From NCBI RefSeq assembly GCF_042688525.2, contig NZ_JBHWAB010000001.1, positions 620,001 to 684,000 on the forward strand: a stretch of DNA of 64,000 nucleotides. Direction: 5' to 3'. Of the stretch, positions 18,755 through 26,815 are shown in pieces (within the stretch, counting starts at the first letter, position 1; every line of letters starts with the position of its first letter). Source of the stretch: Haloimpatiens sp042688525 (GTDB lineage Bacteria > Bacillota > Clostridia > Clostridiales > Clostridiaceae). A program made the position numbers and the translations under genes. Under the pieces are notes generated by a model. It did not search any database. It was given only the letters and a program-made list of their open reading frames with translations, and had not been told where the DNA came from.

Positions 18755-19582
18755 ATGAAATACAAATTATTATGTACTGATATGGATGGAACCTTATTAG
18801 ATGATAGAAAAGAAATAAGTACTGTAAACAGGGAAGCAATTAAGTTGGCAAATGATAATGGAGTAAAAGTTGTTGTATGCACAGGAAGGTTATTTGTATC
18901 ATCTAAATTTTATTCGGATTTACTAGAGTTAAAAACTCCAGTTATTGCTTCAAATGGAGCATATATAAGAGAGAAGGATAGAGATGAAGTTATATATAAA
19001 TGTGCTATAAATAAAAAAGAATGTATGGAAATTTTAAATTTGTTTAGAAAATATAATATTTATGCACATTTTTATACAGAAGATACTATTTTTGCAGATA
19101 AAATAATATATGTTTCTCAAAAATATTTGGAATATAATAAAACAATTCCTAAGGATGTGCAAGTAAAAGTGAAAGTAGTAGAAGATTGGGAAAAAGTATT
19201 TGAGGAGTATGATGGAAAGATATTTAAAGCTTTTGCTACTGATGAAAATACAGAAAAAATTAGAAAAGCAAAAGAGGAATTTAAAAAGTTATCTAAATTT
19301 AATGTGGTAAGTTCCTATGATAGTAATTTTGAAATTATGAGTAAAGAAGTAAGTAAAGGAAGAGCAGTAGAAATATTAGCAGGATTTTATGGAATTAATA
19401 AAGATGAAATTATTTGTATTGGAGATAATGAAAATGATTTATCTATGATTGAATATGCAGGATTAGGTGTTGCTATGAAAAATGGTTCAAATTTAGTGAA
19501 AGATAATTCTAATTATATTACTGATACAAATAATAATAATGGAGTAGCAAAGGTAATAGATAAATTTATTTTTAATAAATAA
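18755..19582 (+). CDS. Cof-type HAD-superfamily phosphatase
   Basis: The 275-residue protein is a cytosolic HAD type IIB phosphatase acting on sugar phosphates or related small phosphates. Motif I is DMDGTLLDD (nucleophile Asp near residue 10), motif II is VVCTGR, motif III includes the Lys of SKGRAVEIL, and motif IV is CIGDNENDLSMIEYAG. The cap domain lies between motifs II and III. Substrates in this family are broad and cannot be predicted. The start ATG follows AAGGAAG. A perfect inverted repeat stands after the stop. Confidence 0.9.
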   Translation: MKYKLLCTDMDGTLLDDRKEISTVNREAIKLANDNGVKVVVCTGRLFVSSKFYSDLLELKTPVIASNGAYIREKDRDEVIYKCAINKKECMEILNLFRKYNIYAHFYTEDTIFADKIIYVSQKYLEYNKTIPKDVQVKVKVVEDWEKVFEEYDGKIFKAFATDENTEKIRKAKEEFKKLSKFNVVSSYDSNFEIMSKEVSKGRAVEILAGFYGINKDEIICIGDNENDLSMIEYAGLGVAMKNGSNLVKDNSNYITDTNNNNGVAKVIDKFIFNK

Positions 19583-19597
19583 TAATTAATTTAAGTT

Positions 19598-19628
19598 TGA
19601 AGTATTTGTTAACAAATACTTCAATATC
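19598..19628 (+). terminator. Probable terminator, perfect 11-bp stem
   Basis: TGAAGTATTTG-TTAA-CAAATACTTCA, followed by ATATCTTT. The U tail is weak, so termination may be partial. Confidence 0.6.
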
Positions 19629-19693
19629 TTTACTAATGAGTACAATTAGGTTAATATTAAATTATTGTAATAGAAGTAATAGGAGGGAATAAA

Positions 19694-20161
19694 TTGAGCT
19701 TAAACATAGTACTATTTCAACCAGAAATACCATATAACACAGGGAATATAGGTAGGACATGCGTACTTACTAATAGTAAGCTTCATTTAATAAAACCACT
19801 AGGATTCAGTATAGATGATAAACATGTAAGAAGAGCTGGTATGGACTACTGGCCTCATGTTAATTTGGAAATGCATGATTCATATGAAGCTATGAGAAAA
19901 AAATATAAAGATTCAACATTTTATTTTATAACAACTCATGGAAAAAACTATTATACAGATGTAAAATTCAAAGATGGAGATTTTGTAATTTTTGGAAGGG
20001 AATCTTCAGGTTTGCCAGATGAAGTAAAGGGAAGTGATCCTGAAAGATGTATAAGAGTTCCTATGATAGAAACAACAACAAGATCACTAAATCTTTCAAA
20101 TGCAGCAGCTATAGTGGCATATGAGGCACTTAGACAAATAGATTTTCCACACATGAAATAA
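19694..20161 (+). CDS. trmL: tRNA (cytidine/uridine-34 2'-O)-methyltransferase
   Basis: TrmL methylates the wobble ribose of tRNA-Leu isoacceptors using S-adenosylmethionine. The 155-residue single-domain SPOUT protein shows the three motifs in order: PEIPYNTGNIGRTC (motif 1), DFVIFGRESSGLPDE (motif 2) and IRVPMIETTTRSLNLSNAAAIVAYE (motif 3, the knot). Length matches the family. It starts with TTG 7 nt after AGGAGGG. degV follows 17 bp downstream and is probably co-transcribed. Confidence 0.93.
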   Translation: MSLNIVLFQPEIPYNTGNIGRTCVLTNSKLHLIKPLGFSIDDKHVRRAGMDYWPHVNLEMHDSYEAMRKKYKDSTFYFITTHGKNYYTDVKFKDGDFVIFGRESSGLPDEVKGSDPERCIRVPMIETTTRSLNLSNAAAIVAYEALRQIDFPHMK

Positions 20162-20178
20162 GAGAGGAGTATCATTTA

Positions 20179-21018
20179 ATGGAAAAAATCAAAATAATAA
20201 CTGATAGTACAGCAGATTTACCAATAGATATCGTAAAGAAATACGATATAGAGGTACTACCTTTAATTGTAAATTTTGGTGACGAATCCTACTTTGAAGG
20301 TGTAGATATTCATCTTATGGAATTTTTAAAAAAAATGGATGAATCAGATACATTTCCAACTACTACACAAATTAATCCTCAAAGATTTTATGAATGTTAT
20401 AAAAAGTATTTAGAACAAGGATATAAAATTGTGTCATTACATATATCTTCAAAAATGAGTGGAACATATCAATCAGCTTGTATAGCTAGAGACATGTTAG
20501 AAACTGAAGATATAGTTGTAATAGATAGTTTGAATGTAACTTCAGGACTTGGAATTTTAGTTATGGAATCCTGTAAGATGAAAGAAGAAGGATTTTCCAT
20601 ATATGAAGTGGAAGAAAAAATAGAAGAAATGAAGCCGCATGTTAAAAGTGCACTAGCTTTTGGAAGTTTAGATAATTTAGTTAAAGGAGGAAGATTATCT
20701 AAAACTGCTGGTTTTATAGGTAATGTGCTAAAAATAAAACTGATACTTGAAGTAAAAGATGGTGAAATGTCAGTTATGGACAAGGTAAGAGGCGGAAAAA
20801 AGGCTATAAGAAAGATACTAACTTGTCTAGACGAAAGAGGTATAAAAAAAGATACAACAAGAATATTACTTAATGTAGATAATAAAGATATATTAGAAGA
20901 ATTAAGATCAAAGATAAGTAGTATGGAAAAAGAATTCATAGAAGCACAAGTAGGATGTGTAGTAGGAACATATGCAGGATGGGATGCTTGTGGAGTATTT
21001 TTTGTAGAAGATTATTAA
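20179..21018 (+). CDS. DegV-family fatty-acid-binding protein
   Basis: The 279-residue protein starts KIITDSTADLPIDIVKKY, the DegV N-terminal signature, and has SSKMSGTYQSA and the C-terminal GTYAGWDACGVFFVE blocks. DegV/FakB proteins bind a fatty acid; FakB members present it to the kinase FakA for phosphorylation and incorporation into lipid. No FakA homologue is adjacent, so its partner is unknown. Ribosome site AGAGGAG precedes the ATG closely after trmL. No obvious terminator follows; the downstream glycine riboswitch leader begins about 180 bp later. Confidence 0.9.
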   Translation: MEKIKIITDSTADLPIDIVKKYDIEVLPLIVNFGDESYFEGVDIHLMEFLKKMDESDTFPTTTQINPQRFYECYKKYLEQGYKIVSLHISSKMSGTYQSACIARDMLETEDIVVIDSLNVTSGLGILVMESCKMKEEGFSIYEVEEKIEEMKPHVKSALAFGSLDNLVKGGRLSKTAGFIGNVLKIKLILEVKDGEMSVMDKVRGGKKAIRKILTCLDERGIKKDTTRILLNVDNKDILEELRSKISSMEKEFIEAQVGCVVGTYAGWDACGVFFVEDY

Positions 21019-21147
21019 TTATTAAAAGTAGTACTAAATAAAAGATTTATGTCAATAATATTTGGGTATTTAATTATTTAATAGCAATTATAAAAAATCA
21101 TAATAAGAATTTATAAAATTTTTGTAGAAAAATTGTCAATAATGTTG

Positions 21148-21153
21148 TATAAT
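21148..21153 (+). promoter_or_regulatory. -10 element of the glycine reductase operon
   Basis: TATAAT about 45 nt upstream of the riboswitch. The -35 region is poor (TAGAAA at 17 nt), so this is a tentative assignment. Confidence 0.4.
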
Positions 21154-21195
21154 AAAATTGTCAAAAACAAATATTGTAAATGGATGAAGTTTTAC

Positions 21196-21412
21196 GGGAG
21201 ATAGTTTTTAAATATATTTTATTGATAATTAAATATATTTAAAAATAGCCGAAGGAGTAAATATTATTTTAGCCGAAGTAATATGAATCTCTCAGGCAAA
21301 GGGACCGAAAATGGACATTACTCTGGAAAGCTGAAAAAGCACCGAAGGAGCAAAACTCTCAGGTATTATAGACAGGGCATAAAAGGCAAAAGTCTTTTAC
21401 GCGCTGTCTTTT
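21196..21412 (+). promoter_or_regulatory. Tandem glycine riboswitch with terminator hairpin
   Basis: Two glycine aptamers lie in series. The first (about 21196-21330) shows the conserved GCCGAAGGAGTAA, TCTCAGGCAAAGGGACCG and CTCTGGAAAGC. The second (about 21331-21378) shows CACCGAAGGAGCAAAACTCT and TCAGGT and is unusually compact. A stem pairing AGACAG..C.TAAAA with TTTTACGCGCTGTCT (21370-21410), followed by TTTT, is the likely expression platform. Glycine binding would switch on the downstream glycine-degrading operon, as in known gcvT leaders. The 21019-21195 stretch before it contains only the promoter region. Confidence 0.93.
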
Positions 21413-21436
21413 ATGTTATATAAAAGGAGAATAAAA

Positions 21437-21823
21437 GTGATAGAGAGAATGATGGTAATTACAAATAATCCTTTGTCAAAAGACAAGTTAGCAAATGAAG
21501 AAAAAGTGCAATCTATTGAATACATTGATGGAACTTATATGGATGTTTTGAAAAAAACTAGGGATTATATACATAAAGGACATAAATTACTAACACATCC
21601 TCTTATGAGTAGTCTTAAACCTAATGAAACTCCATATAGAACTGTATGTATTTCAAGTGAATGTGGTAATAATATTAATATGAAATCGTTATCGCTGATT
21701 GAAAACGCTATAATGGCAACAGAGAAATTTTTAAAGATAGGTAAAAATCCAAAATGGACACAAAGTATATTAAAAGACTTTCAAGTTATAGATTATGATT
21801 TGATTTATCATGCATTAAATTAA
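21437..21823 (+). CDS. grdX: GrdX protein
   Basis: GrdX is the small protein usually encoded first in glycine reductase operons; its biochemical role is not known. The preferred start is GTG 21437, 6 nt after AAAGGAGA. An ATG at 21413 in the same frame overlaps the riboswitch terminator tail and has no ribosome site. The product is 128 residues, cytosolic, with the blocks VITNNPLSKD and TPYRTVCISSE. Position directly behind the glycine riboswitch and 17 bp before trxB supports the call. Confidence 0.85.
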   Translation: MIERMMVITNNPLSKDKLANEEKVQSIEYIDGTYMDVLKKTRDYIHKGHKLLTHPLMSSLKPNETPYRTVCISSECGNNINMKSLSLIENAIMATEKFLKIGKNPKWTQSILKDFQVIDYDLIYHALN

Positions 21824-21840
21824 GTTAGGAGGATGAAAGT

Positions 21841-22773
21841 ATGGCACATGTTTATGATACTATAATAATTGGTGGAGGTCCTGCTGGATTATCTGCTGGA
21901 CTTTACGCAGCAAGATCTAGAATGGATACACTATTAATTGAAAGAGCAAAATACGGTGGTCAAGCCACAACAACAGATGAATTAGAAAACTATCCTGGAT
22001 CAATTGAAAATTGCACAGGAACTACATTATCACAAAGAATGAGAAAACAAGCTGAAGACTTTGGAGTAAACTTTGTTAAAAATGAAGTGTTAGATGTTGA
22101 TTTTGATGGAAAAGTTAAAGTTATTAAATGTAAAAATGATGAAACTTATGAAGCAAAATCAGTAATCATAGCTACAGGAGCTTATCCAAGACTAGCAGGA
22201 TTTGATAGAGAAGTTGAACTAAGAGGTAGAGGAGTTTCTTATTGTGCAACATGCGATGCAGATTTCTTTACAGATTTAGATATAGCAGTTATTGGAGGAG
22301 GAGATTCCGCTATAACAGAAGCTATATATTTAACTAAATTTGCAGAAAGTGTAACAGTAATACATAGAAGAGATGAGCTAAGAGCTGCAAAATCATTACA
22401 AGAAAAAGCTTTTAAAAATCCAAAAATCAAGTTTATATGGAATTCAGTACCTTTAGAAGCAAAAGGTGATGAAATACTAGAAAGCTTAGTAATTGAAAAT
22501 AGAAAAACTGGAGAAAAAAGTGAAGTAGAAGTTAATGGATGCTTTGTATTTGTTGGATATCTTCCAATTTCAGAAGTATTTAAAGGAAAAATAAATATGA
22601 ATGATAGAGGAGATATAATAACTGACCAAGAAATGAGAACAAATGTTGAAGGTGTATTTGCAGCAGGAGATATAAGAGAAAAATCATTAAGACAAGTAAT
22701 AACAGCAGCTGCTGATGGTGCAATAGCTGCAACTAATGCAGAACATTATATTCAAAATAATTTTGCTGAATAA
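21841..22773 (+). CDS. trxB: Thioredoxin reductase of the glycine reductase system
   Basis: TrxB passes electrons from NADPH through FAD and a redox-active disulfide to thioredoxin, which re-reduces the selenoprotein components of glycine reductase. The 310-residue protein has an FAD-binding GGGPAGLSAGLYAARS at the N-terminus, the active-site CATC (in SYCATCDADFF, near residue 136), an NAD(P)-binding GGGDSAITEA and the C-terminal FAD contact AAGDIREKSLRQVITAAADGA. Length is normal. AGGAGG precedes the ATG. It is the second coding gene of the grd operon. Confidence 0.95.
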   Translation: MAHVYDTIIIGGGPAGLSAGLYAARSRMDTLLIERAKYGGQATTTDELENYPGSIENCTGTTLSQRMRKQAEDFGVNFVKNEVLDVDFDGKVKVIKCKNDETYEAKSVIIATGAYPRLAGFDREVELRGRGVSYCATCDADFFTDLDIAVIGGGDSAITEAIYLTKFAESVTVIHRRDELRAAKSLQEKAFKNPKIKFIWNSVPLEAKGDEILESLVIENRKTGEKSEVEVNGCFVFVGYLPISEVFKGKINMNDRGDIITDQEMRTNVEGVFAAGDIREKSLRQVITAAADGAIAATNAEHYIQNNFAE

Positions 22774-22856
22774 TTTTGAGAAAAAAGTAAAATATGATTA
22801 TATAGCTTATTTTACTAAAAATAAATAATACAAAAACAAATAAGGAGGAATTGAAA

Positions 22857-23189
22857 ATGGTAGAATTAGATAAGAAGAATTTTGAAGCAGAAGTTTTAAA
22901 ATGTACTGAAAAACCTGTATTTGTTGATTTCTGGGGAGATAAATGCGAAATATGTAAACAACTTATGCCAGGAGTTCATGGTTTAGAAGAAAAGTATAGT
23001 GACAAAATTAAATTTTCAAGCTTAAATATAAGTGGAGCAAGAAGAGTTGCTATTGGTCAAAAAGTTTTAGGGTTACCAACAATGAAAATATATAAAGATG
23101 GAGAATGTGTAAAAACTATAACTCCAGATAAAGTTAGTTCATTAGATGATGTAGAAAATTTCATAAAAGAGTATTGTGATTCTCTATAA
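22857..23189 (+). CDS. trxA: Glycine-reductase-linked thioredoxin
   Basis: The 110-residue thioredoxin-fold protein contains FVDFWGDKCEICKQLMPG, so its active site reads C-E-I-C instead of the common C-G-P-C, and the usual Trp before the first Cys is Lys. The cis-Pro loop is LGLPTMKIY. It would take electrons from the adjacent TrxB and deliver them to selenoprotein A. The start is ATG 22857, 6 nt after AAGGAGGAA; a TTG two codons upstream touches the ribosome site. Thioredoxins with divergent active sites are common in grd operons. Confidence 0.92.
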   Translation: MVELDKKNFEAEVLKCTEKPVFVDFWGDKCEICKQLMPGVHGLEEKYSDKIKFSSLNISGARRVAIGQKVLGLPTMKIYKDGECVKTITPDKVSSLDDVENFIKEYCDSL

Positions 23190-23244
23190 TTTATAGAAAT
23201 ACTAAAAGTGAAAACGATAATAAGATTTAAAATTCTTAATTTTC

Positions 23245-23398
23245 TTTCGATTTTAGAGACTTACGAAGGTTAATATGCCTTTGTAGTCTTTTGAATAAAT
23301 AATTATAAATGCTGAATTTTTTCGTTTCTAGAGACTTATAAAGGTTAATATGCCTTTGTAATCTTTTGAATAAATAGTCATAAAAGCTGAATTTTTTA
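23245..23398 (+). repeat. Tandem 75-bp duplicated hairpin element before grdE
   Basis: Two direct copies with a period of exactly 75 bp (23245-23319 and 23320-about 23398). They are about 85 to 90 per cent identical by eye. Each starts near TTTCG and contains a hairpin (AGACTTA.GAAGG-TTAATAT-GCCTTTGTA.TCT). Differences lie at bases that keep or only slightly weaken pairing. The second copy ends at the ribosome site of grdE. No U-run follows either hairpin, so they are not ordinary terminators. Confidence 0.85.
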
Positions 23399-23412
23399 GG
23401 GAGGTGAGCTTC

Positions 23413-24699
23413 ATGCGTCTAGAATTAGGAAAAATATTTATAAAGGATATGCAATTTGGAAATGAGACTAAAGTAGAAAATGGTGTTCTTTATGTAAATA
23501 AAGAGGAATTATTAAATGAAGTATCTGGTGATGAGAGATTAACTAGCATAGATTTTGATATAGTTAGACCAGGTGAAGAAGTAAGAATAATTCCTGTAAA
23601 GGACGTAGTTGAGCCAAGAGTTAAAGTTGAGGGTAATGGTGGAATTTTCCCAGGTTTTATAAGTAAAGTTGATACTGTAGGGAGTGGAAGAACTCATGTG
23701 CTTAAAGGAGCAGCAGTAGTAACTACAGGTAAAATCGTTGGATTCCAAGAAGGGATTATAGATATGTGTGGAGAAGGAGCAAAATATACTCCATTCTCAA
23801 AAACTAATAACTTAGTCATTACTTGTGAACCAAAAGAAGATATAGATCAACATCAACATGAAGAAGCAGTAAGAATGGTAGGCTTTAAGGCTGCTACTTA
23901 CTTAGGAAAAGCTGGTAAAAATGTTGAACCAGATGAAATAAAAACATTTGAAACATTACCACTACTTGACCAGGTAAAACAATATCCTGAATTACCAAAA
24001 GTAGTATATGTTTATATGCTACAAAGCCAAGGATTACTACATGACACATATGTGTATGGTGTAGATGCTAAGAAAATAATACCAACATTCATATATCCAA
24101 CAGAAATTTTTGATGGAGCAGTTGTAAGTGGTAACTGTGTATCAGCTTGTGATAAAAACCCATCATATGTTCATTTAAATCATCCAATAGTTGAAGAGTT
24201 ATATGGAAGACATGGAAAAGATATAAACTTCTTAGGATGTGTAATTACAAACGAGAATGTATATCTTGCTGATAAAGAAAGATCATCTAACTGGACAGCA
24301 AAATTAGTTGAATTTTTAGGTGCTGATGCGGTTATTATTTCAGAAGAAGGATTTGGTAATCCAGATGCAGACCTTGTTATGAATTGTAATAAAATAACTG
24401 CTAAAGGCATTAAAACTGTACTTGTTACTGATGAATATGCAGGACAAGATGGAAGTTCTCAATCATTAGCAGACTCAACACCAAAAGGTGATGCTGTTGT
24501 TACTGGCGGAAATGCTAATGAAGTTGTAGTACTACCTAAAATGAAAAAAGTAATAGGTCATCCAGAAGCAGCAAATACAATAGCTGGTGGACACGTTGGA
24601 AGTTTAAGAGAAGATGGAACAATAGAAGCTGAAATACAAGTTATTACAGGTGCTACTAGTGAAGTAGGATTTAACTACTTAACTGCAAAAGGATACTAA
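23413..24699 (+). CDS. grdE: Glycine reductase component B, alpha/beta proprotein
   Basis: GrdE is the substrate-specific component B proprotein. In this family it is cleaved at a conserved Cys that becomes an N-terminal pyruvoyl group, which forms a Schiff base with glycine. The 428-residue product, read from ATG 23413 (6 nt after GGGAGGTG), has that site in VVSGNCVSACDKNPSY, with the Cys at residue 242. An in-frame GTG at 23404 is inside the ribosome site and is not chosen. The C-terminal part ends in a TGATSEVGFNYLTAKGY block. The neighbours grdA and grdB encode its selenoprotein partners. Confidence 0.95.
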   Translation: MRLELGKIFIKDMQFGNETKVENGVLYVNKEELLNEVSGDERLTSIDFDIVRPGEEVRIIPVKDVVEPRVKVEGNGGIFPGFISKVDTVGSGRTHVLKGAAVVTTGKIVGFQEGIIDMCGEGAKYTPFSKTNNLVITCEPKEDIDQHQHEEAVRMVGFKAATYLGKAGKNVEPDEIKTFETLPLLDQVKQYPELPKVVYVYMLQSQGLLHDTYVYGVDAKKIIPTFIYPTEIFDGAVVSGNCVSACDKNPSYVHLNHPIVEELYGRHGKDINFLGCVITNENVYLADKERSSNWTAKLVEFLGADAVIISEEGFGNPDADLVMNCNKITAKGIKTVLVTDEYAGQDGSSQSLADSTPKGDAVVTGGNANEVVVLPKMKKVIGHPEAANTIAGGHVGSLREDGTIEAEIQVITGATSEVGFNYLTAKGY

Positions 24700-24730
24700 T
24701 TTTAATAAAACAACAGGAGGAAGATAAAAA

Positions 24731-25201
24731 ATGTTAAAAGGAAAAAAAGTTATAGCTATAGGAGATAGAGATGGAATACCAGGCCCAGCTATACAAGCAT
24801 GTGTAGAAAGTGCTGGCGCAGAGGTAATATTCGCTTCAACAGAATGCTTTGTTTGAACAGCTGCAGGAGCTATGGATCTGGAGATCCAACAAAGAGTAAA
24901 GGACTTAACTGAAAAATTTGGTCCTGAAAATGTAGTAGTAGTTTTAGGTGGAGCTGAAGGAGAAGCTTCAGGACTTTCAGCAGAAACAGTAGCTGCAGGA
25001 GACCCAACATTTGCAGGCCCTCTTGCTGGTATAGCACTAGGACTTGGAGCTTATCACATAGTTGAACCAGAAGTTAAAGATGAATGTGATGCTGCAGTTT
25101 ACGATGAACAATGTGGAATGATGGAAATGGTTCTTGATGTTGATGACATTATAGAAGAAGTTAAAAGTGTAAGAGAACAATTTTCTCAATATAATAAATA
25201 A
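24731..25201 (+). CDS. grdA: Glycine reductase selenoprotein A (in-frame UGA)
   Basis: Selenoprotein A carries the carboxymethyl selenoether made from glycine by component B and passes it to component C. The full reading frame starts at ATG 24731 behind AGGAGG and contains a TGA at 24854-24856 (residue 42) in the motif ASTECFV-U-TAAGAMD, the C-x-x-U redox site of GrdA. Total length is 156 residues including Sec, as expected. The N-terminus reads MLKGKKVIAIGDRDGIPGPA. A bacterial SECIS-type hairpin begins 17 nt after the UGA. Reading only the part after the TGA would give a false 109-residue gene. Confidence 0.96.
24873..24888 (+). promoter_or_regulatory. SECIS-like hairpin of grdA
   Basis: TGGATC-TGGA-GATCCA, a 6-bp stem with a 4-nt loop, placed 16 nt after the selenocysteine UGA, where SelB recognises the mRNA in bacteria. 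The loop contains G bases as usual. Confidence 0.7.
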
Positions 25202-25238
25202 TCCCATAGCATGAAGCCTGTAGAAAGGGGGAGAAAAC

Positions 25239-26546
25239 GTGATTAAAGTAGTTCATTATATAAATCAATTTTATGCTGGAATAGGTGGAGAAGAAAAAGC
25301 AGATTATAAACCAGAAGTTAGGGAAGGTTTTGTAGGTCCAGGAATGGGACTTAACGGTCTACTTAAAAAAGAAGATATGGAAATTGTTGCTACAGTAATA
25401 TGTGGTGATTCTTATTTCAATGAAAATATTGAAGAAGCTAAAGCTGAAATAATTGAAATGGTTAAAAAATATAATCCTGATATGTTTATAGCAGGCCCTG
25501 CATTTAATGCTGGAAGATATGGGGTTGCATGTGGAACAATTTCAAAAGAGGTTAAAGAAAAATTAAATATCCCTGTATTAACTGCAATGTATCCTGAAAA
25601 TCCAGGTGCAGATATGTACAAAAAGGATGTATATATAGTAGAAACTAGAAATAGTGCCGTTGGAATGAGAAAGGCATTACCTGCAATAGCTAAATTAGCT
25701 ATCAAAATGGGTAAAGGTGAAGAAATAGGAGCTCCTTCAGAAGAAGGATATATCGAAAGAGGTATAAGAAAGAATTATTTCTCTGAAGAAAGAGGAGCTA
25801 AAAGAGCTGTAAATATGCTTGTTAAGAAGTTAAAAGGTGAAGAATTCACAACAGAATTCCCAATGCCAAACTTTGATAGAGTAGATCCAAACCCAGCAGT
25901 AAAAGATATTAAACATGCTAAAGTTGCCCTTGTTACATCTGGTGGTATAGTTCCAAAAGGAAACCCAGATCATATTGAATCTTCAAGTGCATCTAAGTAT
26001 GGTAAATATGACATAGACGGTGTTATGGACCTTACAAAAGAAACATATGAAACAGCACATGGTGGATATGATCCAACATATGCTAACAACGACTCAGATA
26101 GAGTATTACCAGTTGACGTATTAAGAGAAATGGAAAAGAATGGAGAAATAGGTTCTCTTCATAGATATTTCTATACAACAGTTGGTAATGGAACAGCAGT
26201 TGCATCATCTAAAAAATTTGGTGAAGAAATAGTTGCTGAATTAAAAGCTGACGGTGTAGATGCAGTTATATTAACTTCTACATGAGGAACTTGTACACGT
26301 TGCGGTGCAACGTTAGTTAAAGAAATTGAAAGAGGCGGACTTCCAGTAGTTCATATGTGTACTGTAGTACCAATTTCATTAACAGTTGGTGCTAACAGAA
26401 TAGTACCTACAATAGCAATACCACATCCACTTGGAAATCCAGCATTATCTGAAAAAGATGAATATGAATTAAGAAAAGGCTTAGTTGAAAAAGCATTGAA
26501 AGCTCTTGAAACTGAAGTTGATGGTCAAAAAGTTTTTGAAGATTAA
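25239..26546 (+). CDS. grdB: Glycine reductase component B gamma, selenoprotein (in-frame UGA)
   Basis: GrdB is the selenocysteine subunit of component B; with the pyruvoyl subunit it activates glycine and hands the carboxymethyl group to selenoprotein A. The frame starts at GTG 25239 (6 nt after AGGGGGAG) and crosses a TGA at 26283-26285, residue 349, in the motif U-G-T-C-T-R-C, matching the family's UxxCxxC site. The C-terminal part continues GATLVKEIERGGLPVVHMC to a stop at 26546, 435 residues in total. A SECIS-type hairpin follows the UGA. A perfect 13-bp hairpin stands just after the gene. Confidence 0.96.
26297..26313 (+). promoter_or_regulatory. SECIS-like hairpin of grdB
   Basis: ACGTTGC-GGT-GCAACGT, a perfect 7-bp stem with a 3-nt GGT loop, starting 11 nt after the UGA. 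Placement and G/U-rich loop fit a bacterial SECIS. Confidence 0.75.
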
Positions 26547-26553
26547 TATAAAA

Positions 26554-26586
26554 ATTGTTGGGAACCTAAGGTTCCCAACAATCTTT
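26554..26586 (+). terminator. Hairpin after grdB (partial terminator)
   Basis: A perfect 13-bp stem (ATTGTTGGGAACC with GGTTCCCAACAAT, loop TAA). The tail is only CTTT, so it probably lowers rather than stops read-through into grdC, or protects the 3' end of the upstream message. Confidence 0.65.
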
Positions 26587-26607
26587 AAAATCTGACTGAT
26601 ATATATA

Positions 26608-26731
26608 CTGGGAACTAGGTTCTATGCACTATAAAGAGCAAAATAATAAAGTGTATAGAACAAAGTTCAAAGTACAGATAATAAATTTTTGGCTGTCAAC
26701 TAATTTCTAGTACATAGAACCTAGTCCCTAG
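26608..26731 (+). repeat. Inverted repeat with two alternative folds, grdB-grdC gap
   Basis: Bases 26608-26629 pair with 26710-26731 (22 nt, three differences). The same 5' arm (26619-26629) can pair with 26651-26661 instead, so the two folds exclude each other. The element fills most of the 269-bp gap before grdC and has no ORF. Confidence 0.65.
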
Positions 26732-26815
26732 TTTTAAAAAATATTTAATATGTCTATAAAATTTAAATTTTAAAAAATAAAAAAATATAACATTGAAGAA
26801 AGAGGAGGTAATATC

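Noticed and set aside
20469..20939. Long antisense open frames inside degV and other genes (for example also 28701-29066 and 12933-13388)
   Set aside because: They mirror real genes in other frames, have no ribosome sites and show no protein-family features.
23245..23398. A CRISPR array or short-repeat cluster
   Set aside because: There are only two contiguous copies with no spacers; no CRISPR array was seen anywhere in the window.
25239..26285. A 348-residue truncated GrdB ending at TGA, with a separate small gene after it
   Set aside because: The TGA is in the UxxCxxC selenocysteine motif, the frame continues with conserved sequence, and a SECIS-like hairpin follows.
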